Notes: a model not told the origin generated them from the sequence alone. Positions 22,490 through 33,964 are shown, numbered from the stretch's first letter. The stretch: 64,000 nt of DNA from Ligula intestinalis (GCA_036362985.1 JAYGXS010000008.1:25933306-25997305), one strand, 5' to 3'. Numbers and translations: made by a program.

Positions 22490-23490
22490 ACGTTATTTTC
22501 TACCATGACACTGTAAGAAAGCGTAGTTTCACGCGTGTTGTCTGGATAATATGCATTTACAGGGGCATCCGGAATCAACGAGGTTATTGAAGACAAGTTA
22601 ATGATATATTTTTGCAGAGCGTAGCTCTTGGTACGTGGTTGGAAAATCTCATTTTTGCAAAAGCTTTTATTGTAACGTGAACGAAATGATAGATATTCTT
22701 GCAATCATACTTGAGAAATTCATTTTCAAATCGAAAACACAGGCCACAATTGTGATTGACAGTACCAAGTTTGCACTTGAGACCCCTTGGCTCCGGTTAC
22801 AGTGGTTAACAGAGGACTACAGTGTATACACGTAAAGAAACTCCCGCATGATTTTTATCACGACCACGTCGCGTACGTGACGGAGTCGTGGTTATTGTGT
22901 AAAAAAGAACTAAACGGACAAACACGGACCTGATTTTTTTCGTGCGTGTCTCCGAAACGCAACTGGAGAGCATACCGGAAACCCAGGTCTCACGAGAAAA
23001 AAATATCTGACGAATGGACCTAGCAGCCGTGTTGTGTTATTTCGATGGAGCCTACATGACCACCGATTAGCGCGTGGTTAAGCAAACAATCTGCGATGAC
23101 GGCAACACTCGGTGCGAGGCGACGATCCTTCAATAGAGAAAGTAAGCAGGTCTGACGAAATCGGCAGACTTAGATGTGTGCCTTAAAGACTGAAGCATAA
23201 GTTCTGGAAATCGTTCGAATTTCGAAAGCTAAGTTGAGGTGAAAACCACGCAATACGGTGAACCTGGGATGAAATGCCAGGCTTCGTAGAACCAGGAAGC
23301 TCTGCTACATGCATCCAGTGCGACACAGCCCTGCAATTTTGGTGGTACCCGCCTCTGAATGCAAAATCTCGTACGGTTTAAGGTTAAAAGACGATAAGAA
23401 GTATTGCTTTAAATAAATGAAGATAAGTATGTGGGCCGCATGATCGTTATTCTTAGTGATCCGGTCTATGAAAAGTATTACCGAAGGTAT
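22490..23490. other. No gene recognised
   Basis: AT-rich sequence with short open frames. Confidence 0.3.
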
Positions 23491-23499
23491 TAACGAGAA

Positions 23500-23760
23500 T
23501 TCTGACACTCCGTGATGAATGTTCACCAATCGCCCTGGGGTCCCTTCTCGGTGCCCCGCCAGCAGCCGCACACAACGGCTAGTAGTCAAGGCAAGTAACA
23601 CGGCTGGCTTATCAAGAGGGACAAGAATGGCCGTTTCTGGCTTATTAGACATCGTCAGCTAGCCATAGCTCACCACAGTTGGTCCACCACCCGAGGTTCG
23701 AACCCGCGACCTTTTTGATCGGAGTGTAACGTTCTAACTATTGTTCTACGAGCTCATTGT
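23500..23760 (-). repeat. S1 SINE-like unit
   Basis: Minus-oriented: GAGGTTCGAACCCGCGACC (inverted B box) at about 23,693, GGCCGTTTCTGGCTTATTAG body at 23,628 and the ATGAATGTTCACCAATCGC tail at 23,515. Confidence 0.65.
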
Positions 23761-24139
23761 TTTGATGGTTTACATCGGGAGGTATTGATACTCATTGATG
23801 AACGTTCACCGATCGCTAACGGAAGTCACCCATACCGAATGTCTATCTTCCGATCGAAACCGGCAAGAAAACGCGATCATGCATAGAGCCATGTCTTCTT
23901 TCGCAGCTACCTGCTAGCAAGCGACCACGGACCAACGCCCTGCGTAGTTAACTGTAGTTTACATAAGTTCTTGTTAGAGTTCGCCAGTTTGCCGACACTT
24001 CGGAACCTCTAATATTTAACGGATTATCGTCATTCGGCCTGGCTACCTGGAGCATGCAAGAAGGTAATTTCGAGGAGTATAATTTGGCATTTATAGAAAG
24101 CTCGTTGATTTTTGTTCACTTATAGCTAAAGGAACTCAC

Positions 24140-24330
24140 TCGGTAAACTTCAATCAACAATTGTAAGTATCTTCCGATCGAAACCAGTAAGAAAAGGAGA
24201 TCGCGTCTCAATGGTTGAAAGTTTAAACTTCTGATCAACGAGGTTGCGGGTTAAAGCCTCGAGTGGTGCACCACTTAGATTTGGGTATGATTGGCGGACG
24301 AAGGGCTGCAATTTTGATCCTCGTGCAGTC
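24140..24330 (+). repeat. S1 SINE-like unit
   Basis: CGATCGAAACCAGTAAGAAAA, a tRNA-like head with GGTTGCGGGTTAAAGCCTCG, then GTGGTGCACCACTTAGATTT and GGGTATGATTGGCGGACG in S1 order. A partial S1 tail also lies at about 23,790-23,870 (GATGAACGTTCACCGATCGC). Confidence 0.6.
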
Positions 24331-24394
24331 TTCTCTCAATATGTTTCAGCTACTTCACGGTGCTGGCCTTTTAAGGGAGCATATTTCTGACCGT

Positions 24395-25000
24395 CTGCAA
24401 ACATTCCACCCTGCAAAAAATGACAACTTTAGAAATGCGTCAGTGATTGCCGATGCCTTCTTTAACCCGAACATACGTTGTAAAAACGATTCAGAAAAAT
24501 ATTCCTTCTCATAATTGGTTGGTTGAAAATCAAGCCTCCTTCAAATTCTATGCATGAAAAAAGGATGTTTTTCGGTTTTAAAAAATTTCTGAATTGTCCA
24601 ATAATTTTGAACCTTACCGGCCATTACACTTGAAGTCAAGCTTACCATATTACATGCTACGTACATTTTGTCTTATTACAAGTAAATATTTCCCTACGGT
24701 ACGAGGAAGACGTCATACAGTTCTCACAAAATTTTGATAAAGAGATGGACCAAGGTAAATGGTTTACAGCCAGCACTAATACATGGATATGGCTACACGA
24801 ATCCGCATTTCATGGTCCTAACAAATCTTACATTGAGAAACACACTTAAAATCGACATGTACCATTTTTTAAGTATAAATTTTGAAGAAGGCATAATTTA
24901 CTACCACATTAACCCAAGAAAAAATATTTTCGCATTTGCTGCACAAAAACTTAATTTATAAGAGCATTGAAAATAAATGCGAAAAAGGTTACACATTGTT
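24395..25000. repeat. AT-rich repeat related to 0.74-1.47 kb
   Basis: Shares CACCCTGCAAAAA and ACCGGCCATTACA ... TTACATGCTA in order with 741-966. The rest is AT-rich and non-coding by eye. Confidence 0.35.
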
Positions 25001-25009
25001 TAAGTAGCT

Positions 25010-26245
25010 ATTCGTTACGGAACATCATTTCGCAAACGGTTAGAAGGAAGCCTTTTTTTAAAAGCCAGCGCGCCTGAAATATGAATGATACTAAGTTGGA
25101 TGGTAAGCAATAAAAAAAAATCATACTTAATTGACATGTTCGAATCGAAAACATATCTCCGAAATTTGGTTAAAATTTCACGCCCCTCCCACTGTTCGAT
25201 GTAAACAGATATGTACTTTACTGGCTACTGAGGCGTGTGAAAATTTGGCCTGATGCTATGACGAAATTGGGTGATATAAAGCAATTTAAAATAAAATTGC
25301 AATAATTATCTCTGGGACAAATATATCCAAACGTGAATATGTGGTGCATTTTACCCAACTTTAAATGCTTATTTGATAAAAAGCATTGCGCTCGAGGTCG
25401 CCAAGACATGCGGTAGTGGGACGCGAAACAGGACTGTCATGTAAGTGCTAACCGCTTTGCTCACTGTTGAAAAGTCCCTTAACTTTAGGTTTTTAGGTAT
25501 ACAGACCCCTCTTTCCCAACTTTCGTACTTAGGACGACGAAAGCCCACTGGAGTAATGTACTGAACAGAGCACATTCGCGCTCGCTGTGTGGTTCACTGG
25601 GTGCTCAGCGTCTGGAAGCGATTTTCCAAACTCCCTTGATCGAGATCAATAAGCCACTTCCAGGATACCCCTTGTATGTGCTGGGTATACTCTGTTCAGG
25701 AGCTTTTTGACCACTTAGTGGCACAACTGCAACAAGCAGAAATACATTTAGACCTCATCGAAGCCTCGTGTTCCCGAAAGAAATTGGAAAAACGCAAAGA
25801 CAATGAGGTTTGAATAAGTTAATGACGTCAAAAAATTTCGTTACCAACTTAATTGGAGAGTTTATCTTATCTTGTTACCAAGCAATGACCATATACGGTT
25901 GAATAGGAGGCCATAAAATTGCATGACATCATTAAACTTCGCAAACCTCGTTAGCTTTGCGTCATACCGAATCGTTGGGAATGGCGAGGGTTCTTCTTGA
26001 TTTGTATTTTATCAGAGCTTGCCCATCAGTTTTCCTCGGATTTTTCTAGTTGCATGGGCTTGAACTACTCCGTCTCAAACGTCCGATTTTCACGCTGAAA
26101 TAGGTTTTTCAGTGTAAAAAAAAGTCCACTGATTCATTAGACAGACCATTTTCAGGCACCAGAAGTGTTACAAAAATTATCTTTTGTCTGCAAAGTGACG
26201 TAGGAATTATTGCCTCAGATGGAGGCATGACAAAAATGTTTTTTA
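25010..26245. other. No gene recognised
   Basis: AT-rich, short open frames, no supported repeat. Confidence 0.3.
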
Positions 26246-26257
26246 TTGCATGCAAGC

Positions 26258-26390
26258 GAAAATACGCGTCCCAGAAAGCAATTGGAAAGAAGAAGAAGAA
26301 TTAGACGCGATGGCTGGGACGAGAGCTTTATTTGTCCAAGGTTTCGGGTTCCCTTTCGACGCCGTCATCAGAGACAGTAAGAGAAACAAG
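26258..26390 (-). mobile_element. PLE-alpha terminal repeat, inverted arm
   Basis: Reverse-oriented alpha end: the minus strand has CUGAUGA (26,365-26,371), stem II, CCGAAAC, then CUUGG in place of GUCAGG, AATAAAGCTC, TCCCAGCCATCGCGTC and the extremity TTTCTGGGACGCGTATTTTCG. It lies head-to-head with the alpha tail and terminal repeat at 26,438-26,885, repeating the inverted layout of 8.2-8.96 kb. Confidence 0.75.
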
Positions 26391-26437
26391 AAGTTCGTAT
26401 GCGGGAATTTGCAGTCGCAGAGCTATTGCACATCACT

Positions 26438-26651
26438 GAGCGTGAGCCGTGAATTATTTGAGTCGTGGTATACGGGTCTCCAGTGTTTAACCAGGATCAT
26501 TGAGCTGCCTAACTCATATTCGGTGCTGAGGCCCAGTTTGGCAAAAACAATTCACCCCACGGAAAGCGCACAAGCGAACGCGTCTTTTAACGCCAGGGCC
26601 GAGGAACTAAATGGCCGAGGAATAACGCCATCCAACTTCCACCCTGTTTGA
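26438..26651 (+). pseudogene. PLE-alpha C-terminal coding remnant
   Basis: Plus frame: SVSRELFESWYTGLQCLTRI, ELPNSYSVLRPSLAKTIH, then a tail ending at TGA 26649-26651. This is the block that follows the GIY-YIG domain in alpha elements. The frame is open upstream into the inverted arm, but that part is chance reading. GIY-YIG and reverse transcriptase are absent. Confidence 0.75.
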
Positions 26652-26885
26652 TGAAAGTTCAGCAGATCACTACGCGCCCACCGGTGCTCAAATAAGTAGC
26701 GCACAAGCGGGCGATTATCCTCGATAGGATGGAGCCCTTTATTGTCATAGCTGCCATAGCAACTGTACATAATGAATACTGCAACTTCCTGTGTCTGTCT
26801 CCTACGGCAGACCGGCGACGGATTTCGAAACGTTAGGCGAATTAAATTCTTGTCCCAGCGGCCACATCTGTTTCTTCTCAGAGTG
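26652..26885 (+). mobile_element. PLE-alpha terminal repeat
   Basis: Follows the coding remnant in order: GTAGCGCACAAGCGGGCGAT, CCTTTATTGTC, CGGCGACGGATTTCGAAACG, TTAGGCGAATTAAA, CCCAGCGGCC and TTTCTTCTCAG. The CUGAUGA box is lost (CUCCUAC) and GUC reads GUU. Confidence 0.75.
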
Positions 26886-26889
26886 TGTT

Positions 26890-27730
26890 AGGTGCTGTGC
26901 AATTGGTTTCACTAACCTACGCGTAATTCATCGTCCTGCATCCAGTCTGCTGGATACGCACGCTGAAGAAAACCGTCCGTGAATGGTGAATTGTTCGAGC
27001 TAAATTCCAACCACGGCACACTGTCGGTGGAAAATGGAGTCATGGGTACAGTCAGAAGCCAAATTTCTGATCTGTTAACCGAGCTTCTGGAACGGGCTTT
27101 TGTGCACGAAAGCTACGAAGTTATATAATCGAGCATTGCACCGTAAAATTGCATTTCAGGCACGCGAGGATGCAGCTTTCAAAAACGACGCTGGGTAAAA
27201 AATGACAACTGTATTTTTCTATTGATTTGCGATACCCTTACATGGGACGGGAGAGCTAGAAAATACACTTTATTTTGAAGTTGGCAGTCAAAAGTTACTG
27301 CAAAAAAACGATTTTTTTATTGAGACCACAGGATAAATCAAGAAAATTATTTAGACCTAGAGGTTCATATGAAATCCAAATCTTTTATGGCGACAGATCT
27401 GATGTCAGCTTCGAAATTTCCGTTCTTTCACACGTAAAGCAGCGTGCTAGGAATTAAAGTACGGAATGCTGATACGCTGAGTTACAGTAGAATATATGTC
27501 GGCAGTTTCGACGCATGGTACGGAAAGACTTCGCAGCGATTACTTCGGAGTGGATGATGTAGGCAAATTTGTCACGAATGGGATCAGTGAATGGCGTGGA
27601 CGTTTTTAATTGTCGTTGTATTCTAGTATCGGCTAAATGCATAAGAAATACCCACGGTTGAAAAGAGCATTCAGAAGATAAGTTTAAACATCAACAAGTC
27701 TTGAAGTAAGTGCTTGATATGCACCTAACT
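26890..27730. other. No gene recognised
   Basis: Short open frames; no supported feature. Confidence 0.3.
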
Positions 27731-27734
27731 GACG

Positions 27735-28145
27735 AACCTTATATAAAATTTTATGAATATAATGAAGAGAGTTTTAATATGAGGAGTAGATAGAAGATTA
27801 GACGTCATCTTAAAATCAAGCTACCGGAAAGAGAATACCCCATCAGGGAGGATATCTAAGGATTCAGGACTAGGAGCGGGTCACAGTCAGAAAACACACT
27901 GAACTGACTTCTGAATATTCAGTTTAAGACCACTGACTAAAGACCACGCTGCGCCGTAGTCCAGGCAATATTTCAGAGCATAAAGATGCGTCTGACTTTT
28001 GAGGAAATGACCAACAACCATATCGCCAACATACTTAACGTACAAACATTTCTTAAGTGATCATGGGACGTCAGCATGGAGTAGGAAAGGGTAATAAGAT
28101 AAGATAGACCCTTTAAAAACTCCGCAGTTGTATGGAATGACCATG
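27735..28145 (-). pseudogene. Hidden non-LTR reverse transcriptase fragment (family K)
   Basis: Not visible as a long open frame. The minus strand reads CGVFKGSILSYYPFLLHADV near 28,100, then LYVKYVGDMVVGHFLKSQTH, then GLKLNIQKSVQCVF, then after lesions SNLLSTPHIKTLF near 27,790. This is reverse transcriptase box B (G-V-P-Q-G-S-x-L-S-x-x-x-F), box C (expected Y-A-D-D, here Y-V-G-D) and the downstream region. It matches 41,690-42,170 block for block, so both come from one family. Clade within the non-LTR group is not resolved. Several stops and frameshifts are present and the first catalytic Asp of box C is Gly. Confidence 0.7.
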
Positions 28146-28349
28146 TATCTACGCTTACGCAGGAGTTTCGTTGGTAATGAATATTACAGAAAATTCATGC
28201 TTGGTTCTAATAGATTCTTTTATACTTGCTTTTTTCGGCCAAAAGTAAAAAACTGACTTTTTATATAAAACATATGCTACACTTATGTTAGCAGCCACTC
28301 CGAAAACGACTGCGTCGGTGTGAAAGATGGCAGAGCAATTATCAAACCC

Positions 28350-28600
28350 GAGGTAAACGACATGCTCGCCGGCCATTAAGCAATTAGCGCACAAGTGGGC
28401 AAATATTGTTTATCCAGGGGGCCCTTTATTGTCCTAGGCATGCAGTAGTATGACGGTTGCAACCCGTAAATACTGCGGCTCACCGTGCACTTACTACCCA
28501 TTTCTGCTACTGCTACTGTCCCTGATGATGGGCTCGAAAGGGAATTCGAAACGTCGGGCGAAAGCAATTATCGTCCACTAAGTCCCATGGAGATTCACCG
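28350..28600 (+). mobile_element. PLE-alpha terminal repeat upstream of a GIY-YIG remnant
   Basis: AGCGCACAAGTGGGCAAATA, CCCTTTATTGTCCTAGG, TTTCTGCTACTGCTACTG, CCTGATGATG, ATTCGAAACGTCGGGCGAA occur in the same order as in the other alpha ends. It lies about 120-140 bases 5' of the PLE coding remnant on the same strand, the position expected of the upstream repeat of a PLE. Confidence 0.75.
28522..28555 (+). ncRNA. Hammerhead-like motif with intact core boxes
   Basis: CUGAUGA at 28,522-28,528, CGAAAC at 28,547-28,552 and GUC at 28,553-28,555 all match the consensus. Stem II (28,529-28,546) contains CUCGAAAGGG, a short helix on a GAAA loop; its outer pairs are weak. Helix III would be the minimal ACGU type, so cleavage might need a dimer. 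Of the alpha copies here this has the best preserved core. Confidence 0.55.
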
Positions 28601-28718
28601 AATTACGGTCCCAAGACGCACTAGGAAATCCACCAGCAAAGCGAATGCTGGAAAGTGTAGACCTTAATTGAGGCAAAGGTTCGCATCCCAGGTTTATGCA
28701 TAGATTGAGAAGAAGTAT

Positions 28719-29210
28719 TTTTGATTACCAAAATCACCAGACGTGTCAGAAGCGACCGAGCGTATTGCCGCGGGAATAGGAGTCAGAATCGCACATCATC
28801 CCAAGGCTACAATGCGCAACCGGGTCATGAGGATCAAGGATCGATTAAATCTTAGTGAGCAGTCGAATGTAGTGTATCGCATATAATGTCTAAACTGTCC
28901 TGTAAATTACACGGGACAGACTGGACACATGCTGGGTTCGTGCATACACGAACACAAGTCGGCTGTTTGACGGGGTGATTCGTTATCGCAATTGGCTGCC
29001 CACACCTACGAGACGGGTCGCGAGTTCAACTTTGCAGCTGCGAGGATAATTGCCCACGCAAGCAACAATACGGGCAGAGAACGGACTGAAGCCTGGACGT
29101 CGTATGACAACTCAGTTGATCGACGCATCGAGCTTGCCCTCGCATATGTTGCCCTGCGCAGGTATCTGCAAACTCACGGCACTAGTGGTTCTGTGGAGGA
29201 TAGCGGTTGA
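28719..29210 (+). pseudogene. PLE GIY-YIG endonuclease remnant (alpha-like)
   Basis: One plus frame carries SEATERIAAGIGVRIAHHPK, NRVMRIKDR, SNVVYRI, a TAA (28884-28886), CLNCPVNYTGQTGHMLGS, CIHEHKSAV, a TGA (28968-28970), DSLSQLAAHTYETGREFNFA, then AARIIAHASNNTGR and SVDRRIELALAYVALRRYL. The order is PLE linker (G-x-x-V-A-H-x-P-x-A-T-x-R), GIY strand (VVYRI, C-x2-C), YTG in place of YIG, the H-E-H helix and the conserved tail. PLEs encode a reverse transcriptase followed by this nuclease; the reverse transcriptase is missing. Two stops make it dead. Sister copy: minus strand 59,440-60,250. Confidence 0.85.
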
Positions 29211-29239
29211 TTCTGCACGAGTCTACTCTCTCCATAATC

Positions 29240-29865
29240 CCGAAAAAAGTCACCGCGCTTGTCTTCAACTTGCCGAAGCTCCTGGGGAACATCGCTGAAA
29301 TCAACGGTCGAACAGATACTTGTCATCTGCAAGAGCGGGCTAAAAAATACACTAATCAACCTCATGCCTGGCAAGTAACAGATGCTTGCCTGATTATCAC
29401 ACCACGTAAATAAGTTTCACATCTGATGAGCCTGCTGGGAGTTTTTTTTACGGCTTCAACCAAACCAGGTCTGAGTTAGGCTTGAAGCTACATGCACAGG
29501 TTCCATTGGTGCAGTTGGAGAGAGTCATATGCGAGGGCATGCCTCAGTGATCGGATCTGACCGGTTGGATGAATGATCCTCCCACGTGGGTTTACCTGGC
29601 ACCTTCTCAGCATACAGTTAGGGAACACTAACATGGACAAGAGAGCCTAGGAGGGCGATTGCCCGTTTGTTAATGGTCTTTAGCCAGCCATGCACACCTG
29701 GCTCAGGGACAGGTCTATTTTTTTGTCCTTTGCGGGCTAAAGTAGGTCGATTTGCCTTCATCGATTAGGTGACGGGACGTGCTAATCTCCCTGCCTCCTG
29801 TGGCTCAATCTATTGCCCTCGCAGAAAGTCACGCATTGGCCGATGACGATCAAGTGATAATTTGT
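29240..29865. other. No gene; part similar to 52.37-52.45 kb
   Basis: GTCACCGCGCTTGTC, CCGAAGCTCCTGGGGAACATCG and GGTCGAACA near 29,250-29,312 resemble GTCACCACGCCGCTCC, CTGGTGAACATCG and GGTCGAACTG at 52,375-52,440. This suggests a weak dispersed repeat. Nothing else is supported. Confidence 0.35.
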
Positions 29866-29869
29866 CACT

Positions 29870-30330
29870 GCGAGCCGTAGTTCAATGGTTGGGACGTTTG
29901 ACTCTGATCGAAGAGGTCGCGAGTTCGAGGCTTGGGTGGGACGCCACCTAGGTCTGGGTATGACTGAATGAGGGCGGCTTGTAAGTCAGAAATGGCCGCA
30001 TTCCAGACTCCCTTGTCTTTGCTGGTTATACTATTTGCCTATACCACCAGCTGTTACGGCTGTCTGGACCTCTGTCAGGGCCCAAGGCAGCGCGGGACAG
30101 ATGAGTTCCGTTAGCGGTTGGGTGAACATTCATCAAATAGTGTCAATATCCCTCAATCTAACCTGACAAAACAGCAAGCTCGAGGATCAATGGTGAGGGC
30201 ATTTGACTCGAGTTAGAGGCTCCGGTGCGACACCACTTGGATCGGGGTATAGCTGGCTGACGATGGCTAATAAGCCAGAAATGGTGATTTCAGTTTCCTT
30301 AGTCTTCGTCGGTAATGATATCAACTTTTA
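29870..30330 (+). repeat. Tandem pair of S1 tRNA-SINE-like units
   Basis: The first unit has a clear pol III promoter: A box TAGTTCAATGG (29,878-29,888) and B box GTTCGAGGC (29,923-29,931), then GGTCTGGGTATGACTG, CAGACTCCCTTGTCTTTGCTGG, a long tail with GATGAGTTCCGTTAGCGG and AACATTCATCA. The tail runs directly into a second head (30,170-30,230) and body (CTGGCTGACGATGGCTAATA). Unit length is about 310 bases. The tail-to-head join recurs at 33.55-33.9 and 48.6-48.9 kb. Confidence 0.75.
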
Positions 30331-30394
30331 TCATTTTTTCTCCTCGTATAAGACGCATTTAACATGCAGAAAGGGAACATGCGATAAGTAAAAT

Positions 30395-30470
30395 GCTATT
30401 AATCCAGCGATGGCATATTCTACTTTCTTCTCTTTTGAACTCCTTCCTGGAACTCGCATTTTCGTTTTTA
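30395..30470 (+). mobile_element. PLE-alpha extremity, short fragment
   Basis: ATCCAGCGATGGCATATTC, TTCTTCTCTTTTGAACTCC and TTCCTGGAACTCGCATTTTCG match the outermost part of alpha ends at 1,798-1,855 and 46,340. Only the last 70 or so bases are kept. Confidence 0.55.
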
Positions 30471-30479
30471 GCAGGTGGA

Positions 30480-32525
30480 GATCTTGTGTCGTGCCTCCCA
30501 CTGTAACCAATTATATCACCAGAGAAACAAGTGTACAGTCCATAGGGAAGTACTCCATAAGATGAAATATCAACACATACCCTTCGTTCTCACACGATCC
30601 AAACCATTGTGACCTAGATGGCCCTCGGTTCTGTGTAAGTCTGGGGGTCAGGCGGCAATCTAGACTTCTCGGTCGGACCCTGGGGGTAGGGTTTGTATGT
30701 GAGCGTTGGTCCCTGGCCTTAATGGTGCCTGATAAAGGAGGCAAGAGGAGGCGCGAATTGATTAATTCCGAGGCCCTCGACAACAACTTAGTCAATCGAT
30801 CAATCGATCTGGCACCGGCATACAGATCTCTGCGCAAGTTGCTTGGCCCCCTATTCCACCCTATATCAGTATCTTGTTTTTGTCGTTTTTAACCTCTGAA
30901 GATGGATTCCAGAAGGAGGGTTTGAAAGTTTAGATAGATAAGGGAAGACTTTGGATGATCGAGCAACTTTCAGCTAGTGCGTGACATGTGTAATCGAACT
31001 GGCTGACAGTGTCGGCTACTGCACCTACGCGAACTAGTACGTGGTGATTATTCGAGGCTAGAGTGAGGGAGGTGGTAAGTTAGTACGCAATTACAGTCAT
31101 GAAAATTCAATTCCCACGTAGAAAGTCAGAAGAAGAATAAGAAAGAGCGTTGATTGGGAGAGATTTGTCTGTTTCTTTATCTGATTATTCGGGTAGTTGT
31201 GTCGTCTACCCATCTTCAGAAGGCATGAATACCCGAAACTTCAGGTACAAAATATACCTCTCCCGGTGAACGCTCCTCCTCCCTCCGAAGTACGCAACAC
31301 GAACGCACAACCATGACCACTTGGCAGGGCATGGCAGATCTCATCGCCAGCGACAGGCGAAAGACCGGTTCGCATCCGGTCCTACGCGGTGGCAGGGTCT
31401 AGTCGCTTGGGCGTCCAAAAGAACTGTTAAATGGCTAAAGTTGTGTTGGGGCAGGGGACAGCTTCATCCCTAATTCTTTAATCTGAAGGTGAAGGTCTCC
31501 CTCTGCTCGCTTACACATCAAATCAAGCCTCCTTGTTTGCGTCAAACTTTGGGTGGGGTTATATTGGAAGAAGGTTCACATACTCCGTGTCGTCGTACTA
31601 TTCTGGTTGTTGAATGGTTGTGAAGTGGACGACCCGCGTAGTCCAAGGCTGCTTATTTGTCTGACAGGTGGTATTTTCCCAAGTCTTTCTGGTCTTTTCC
31701 TCAAGTAGAAAACGTTGTGACCGACTGAGTGTTTGGCACGAAGACAATGCCTTTCCAAGTTTACTTTTATTTTCTGACGTAAGGGTCTCCAGGGTCATTT
31801 GCAAACCCCGTTTGCAGTTACCTGAATTTCTCTGTAAGAATCCGATAACATAATAGCAAACATTTTATCGGTTCTCGTTCTCCTAGTCGACATCTGCTTG
31901 CTTAAACTAGCCTTCAGTAGCTGAAATTGGGTTCTGTCCTTTGCTTTCTACCCAAGCGATCTCAACAATGAGTAAGTTGTTCATTTTATCAGAGGATCTC
32001 CAAATGGGTAGGTTAGATCTCCTGTCATTTCGAAAATACCTATCAAACAGCTACTCAGTGTTGCGTATTTTATGAGCTCTGCCTTTGCAAATTGATGCGG
32101 CAGACGAGAAGTGTCAGTTGCTGTCCTTAATTTCCCAACTTCTAGGTCTCGGACGTCTGAACTCCAAAATCCCATCAGGTGGAGCATGCGCCTTGCCATC
32201 AGAGCTAAGGCTCGGTCTATGTCTGCTGTGTTGAATAACCATTCAGTGTCACAGGAAAGTGACATCTATCAAGCTACTTGCTGCCGGCTGCCTGACAGAC
32301 GTATTTAGAGACTCAAGTGGGGCAGAGTTCAAGCTGTGGTGCGCTGTTTGCTTGGTTCACTCAGCCAGGAGGCTAGCATCTCGCCCCACTGAAGTTAGGT
32401 GAATAAAGGCAAGTCAGACTTCTATTTTCCTTTTGAAAAGGACGAATAGAAGTAAATTAGATAGTAAGCTTACAATAATTGGAGATTTAGATCTCAACTG
32501 GAGGAATTAAACAAAGTTGTTAAAG
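30480..32525. other. No gene recognised; weak hammerhead-like strings
   Basis: CTGAAGATGG ... TTTGAAAG at 30,896-30,929 and a CGGGTA/TACCCG palindromic set at 31,188-31,245 ending in CCCGAAACTTCAGG resemble PLE ends, but no coding remnant accompanies them. The remainder shows only short open frames. Confidence 0.3.
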
Positions 32526-32529
32526 CCCA

Positions 32530-32860
32530 GGTATGTCGACCTCCGACGATCGAATCCACGACCTTGTTGGCTAGAATCCCAATGGGTGACCCACTAAGCA
32601 AGCGGCTCGTTGCATTGCCGGTTTCGATTGACTGATCTCACAAATCAATTACCGACCTCACGCCTCCCGTTCTGCCTTTAGGTTTGGTCTTGAGTCTCAC
32701 CAACAACGGCTCAAAAGCCATTTCTGCCAGCCGTTGAGCGGTTGCAGGCGGGATTCGAAGGCGAACGCAAAGACACAAGGGGACCAGTGAGGTCCCTACC
32801 CGATCCTGATGAACGAAGAGCGGCTTTTTTGAAAAGTTTGGAATTATTTTTTCCAAATAA
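32530..32860 (-). repeat. Probable degraded S1 fragment
   Basis: CGATCGAATCCACGACCTTG resembles an inverted B-box region, TTGCCGGTTTCGATTGA the S1 tail, and CAAAAGCCATTTCTGCCAG the body, but the order is broken. Confidence 0.4.
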
Positions 32861-32869
32861 AGTGTATAT

Positions 32870-33545
32870 CTCCGGCATGCTCACCTGGGGAAGGTATGTA
32901 CACTTTCTCATCACCTAGAAAATCAGAAGACTGCCAGATTAACAGGTCTGAGGTTGCGCGGTAAGTCCAAATAGTTTTAAAGCTCCGCAGTGCCAGCAAA
33001 AATTGGCCCACATGCGCTGCCCCTGTTTTGCGTCGAAATGCCAGCGGCCATAACGTGGTAACGTGATTTATGCGAAAACAAAACCCTAATGGGACATGCT
33101 GGCTTGCTAACTGCCCAACCGAAATTCTCGTAATTACGTCATGCGGCGAAACGCTCACGGACTTTGGCCTTTCAGGGATTATTAGGAAGCTAAGGATTTT
33201 ATTTAGCGGGCTGTCAGATTCGGTAAAAGCGAACCTTGTCTCTATTTACACTGCAAATTTATTGGAGAGAGTTCTGAAGGACACCCAGATTAATCAAGCA
33301 CCTCGCGGGGGGCATCATGGCACAACATACGTCAGTGAGACATGTACTTGGTGGAGCTCAGTTTGTACAGGAGATGAAAACGCAGCCGAATTTCGTTTTA
33401 AATCAGTTGGCAGGGGATAAATTAGGCGGAATCGCAGTGGTGAGTTGCGTCAGTTTCCGCCTGTTTTCACGAATAGCGCTAGTGAACATGACTTTTTTCC
33501 TCTGAGCTTCGCGTCTGGTATAAATCTAACTGCAGAAGCACATTA
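32870..33545. other. No gene recognised
   Basis: A 116-codon plus frame (33,070-33,420) and a 104-codon minus frame overlap each other. Neither has a domain I recognise, so neither is called. Confidence 0.3.
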
Positions 33546-33554
33546 TAGACAAAG

Positions 33555-33905
33555 AAAAGGGAGACGAGGATGGCAATTTCAGGTTTATTAGCCTTCGTCA
33601 GTCAGTCATACCCAGACCCAAGTGGTGTCCCCCGATCCCCGAACTCGCGACCTCTCTGATCACAGTGAAACGTCCAAAGCATTTAGCCACGAGCTCGTCG
33701 GTTGTCGGTTTTCGCTCGGGGATATGCAGTGGGAGATACGCGTTCACTGGTTGGTTAGGGGACACACTCGTCCGTCCATGCTGCCTTCGGAGCTCACACG
33801 CGAGCCTACGTCACAAGGCGGCTAATTATATTGGCAGAAGGACATTATTAACAAAGAAAATGGAGACTAGGATGGCCATTTCTGGCTTATTAGCCGTCGT
33901 CAGTT
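33555..33905 (-). repeat. S1 SINE-like unit with a second partial copy
   Basis: GGCAATTTCAGGTTTATTAGC, CAGTCATACCCAGACCCAAG, CGAACTCGCGACCTCTCTGATC and AGCCACGAGCTCGT are the S1 body and tRNA-like head inverted. After the inverted tail, a second body (GGCCATTTCTGGCTTATTAG) begins at about 33,874, giving the same head-to-tail join as the other tandem copies. Confidence 0.7.
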
Positions 33906-33964
33906 AAGAAAGCATTTTCTTAGGAATCATTCAAATGACTATCACCAGTAGAAGGCACATTCAG

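Noticed and set aside
31183..31250. Hammerhead on both strands from CGGGTA/TACCCG elements
   Set aside because: The stem is good but CUGANGA and the cleavage triplet cannot be placed together on one strand, and no PLE coding is nearby.
33070..33420. 116-codon plus-strand open frame
   Set aside because: No recognisable domain; an overlapping minus frame of similar length exists.
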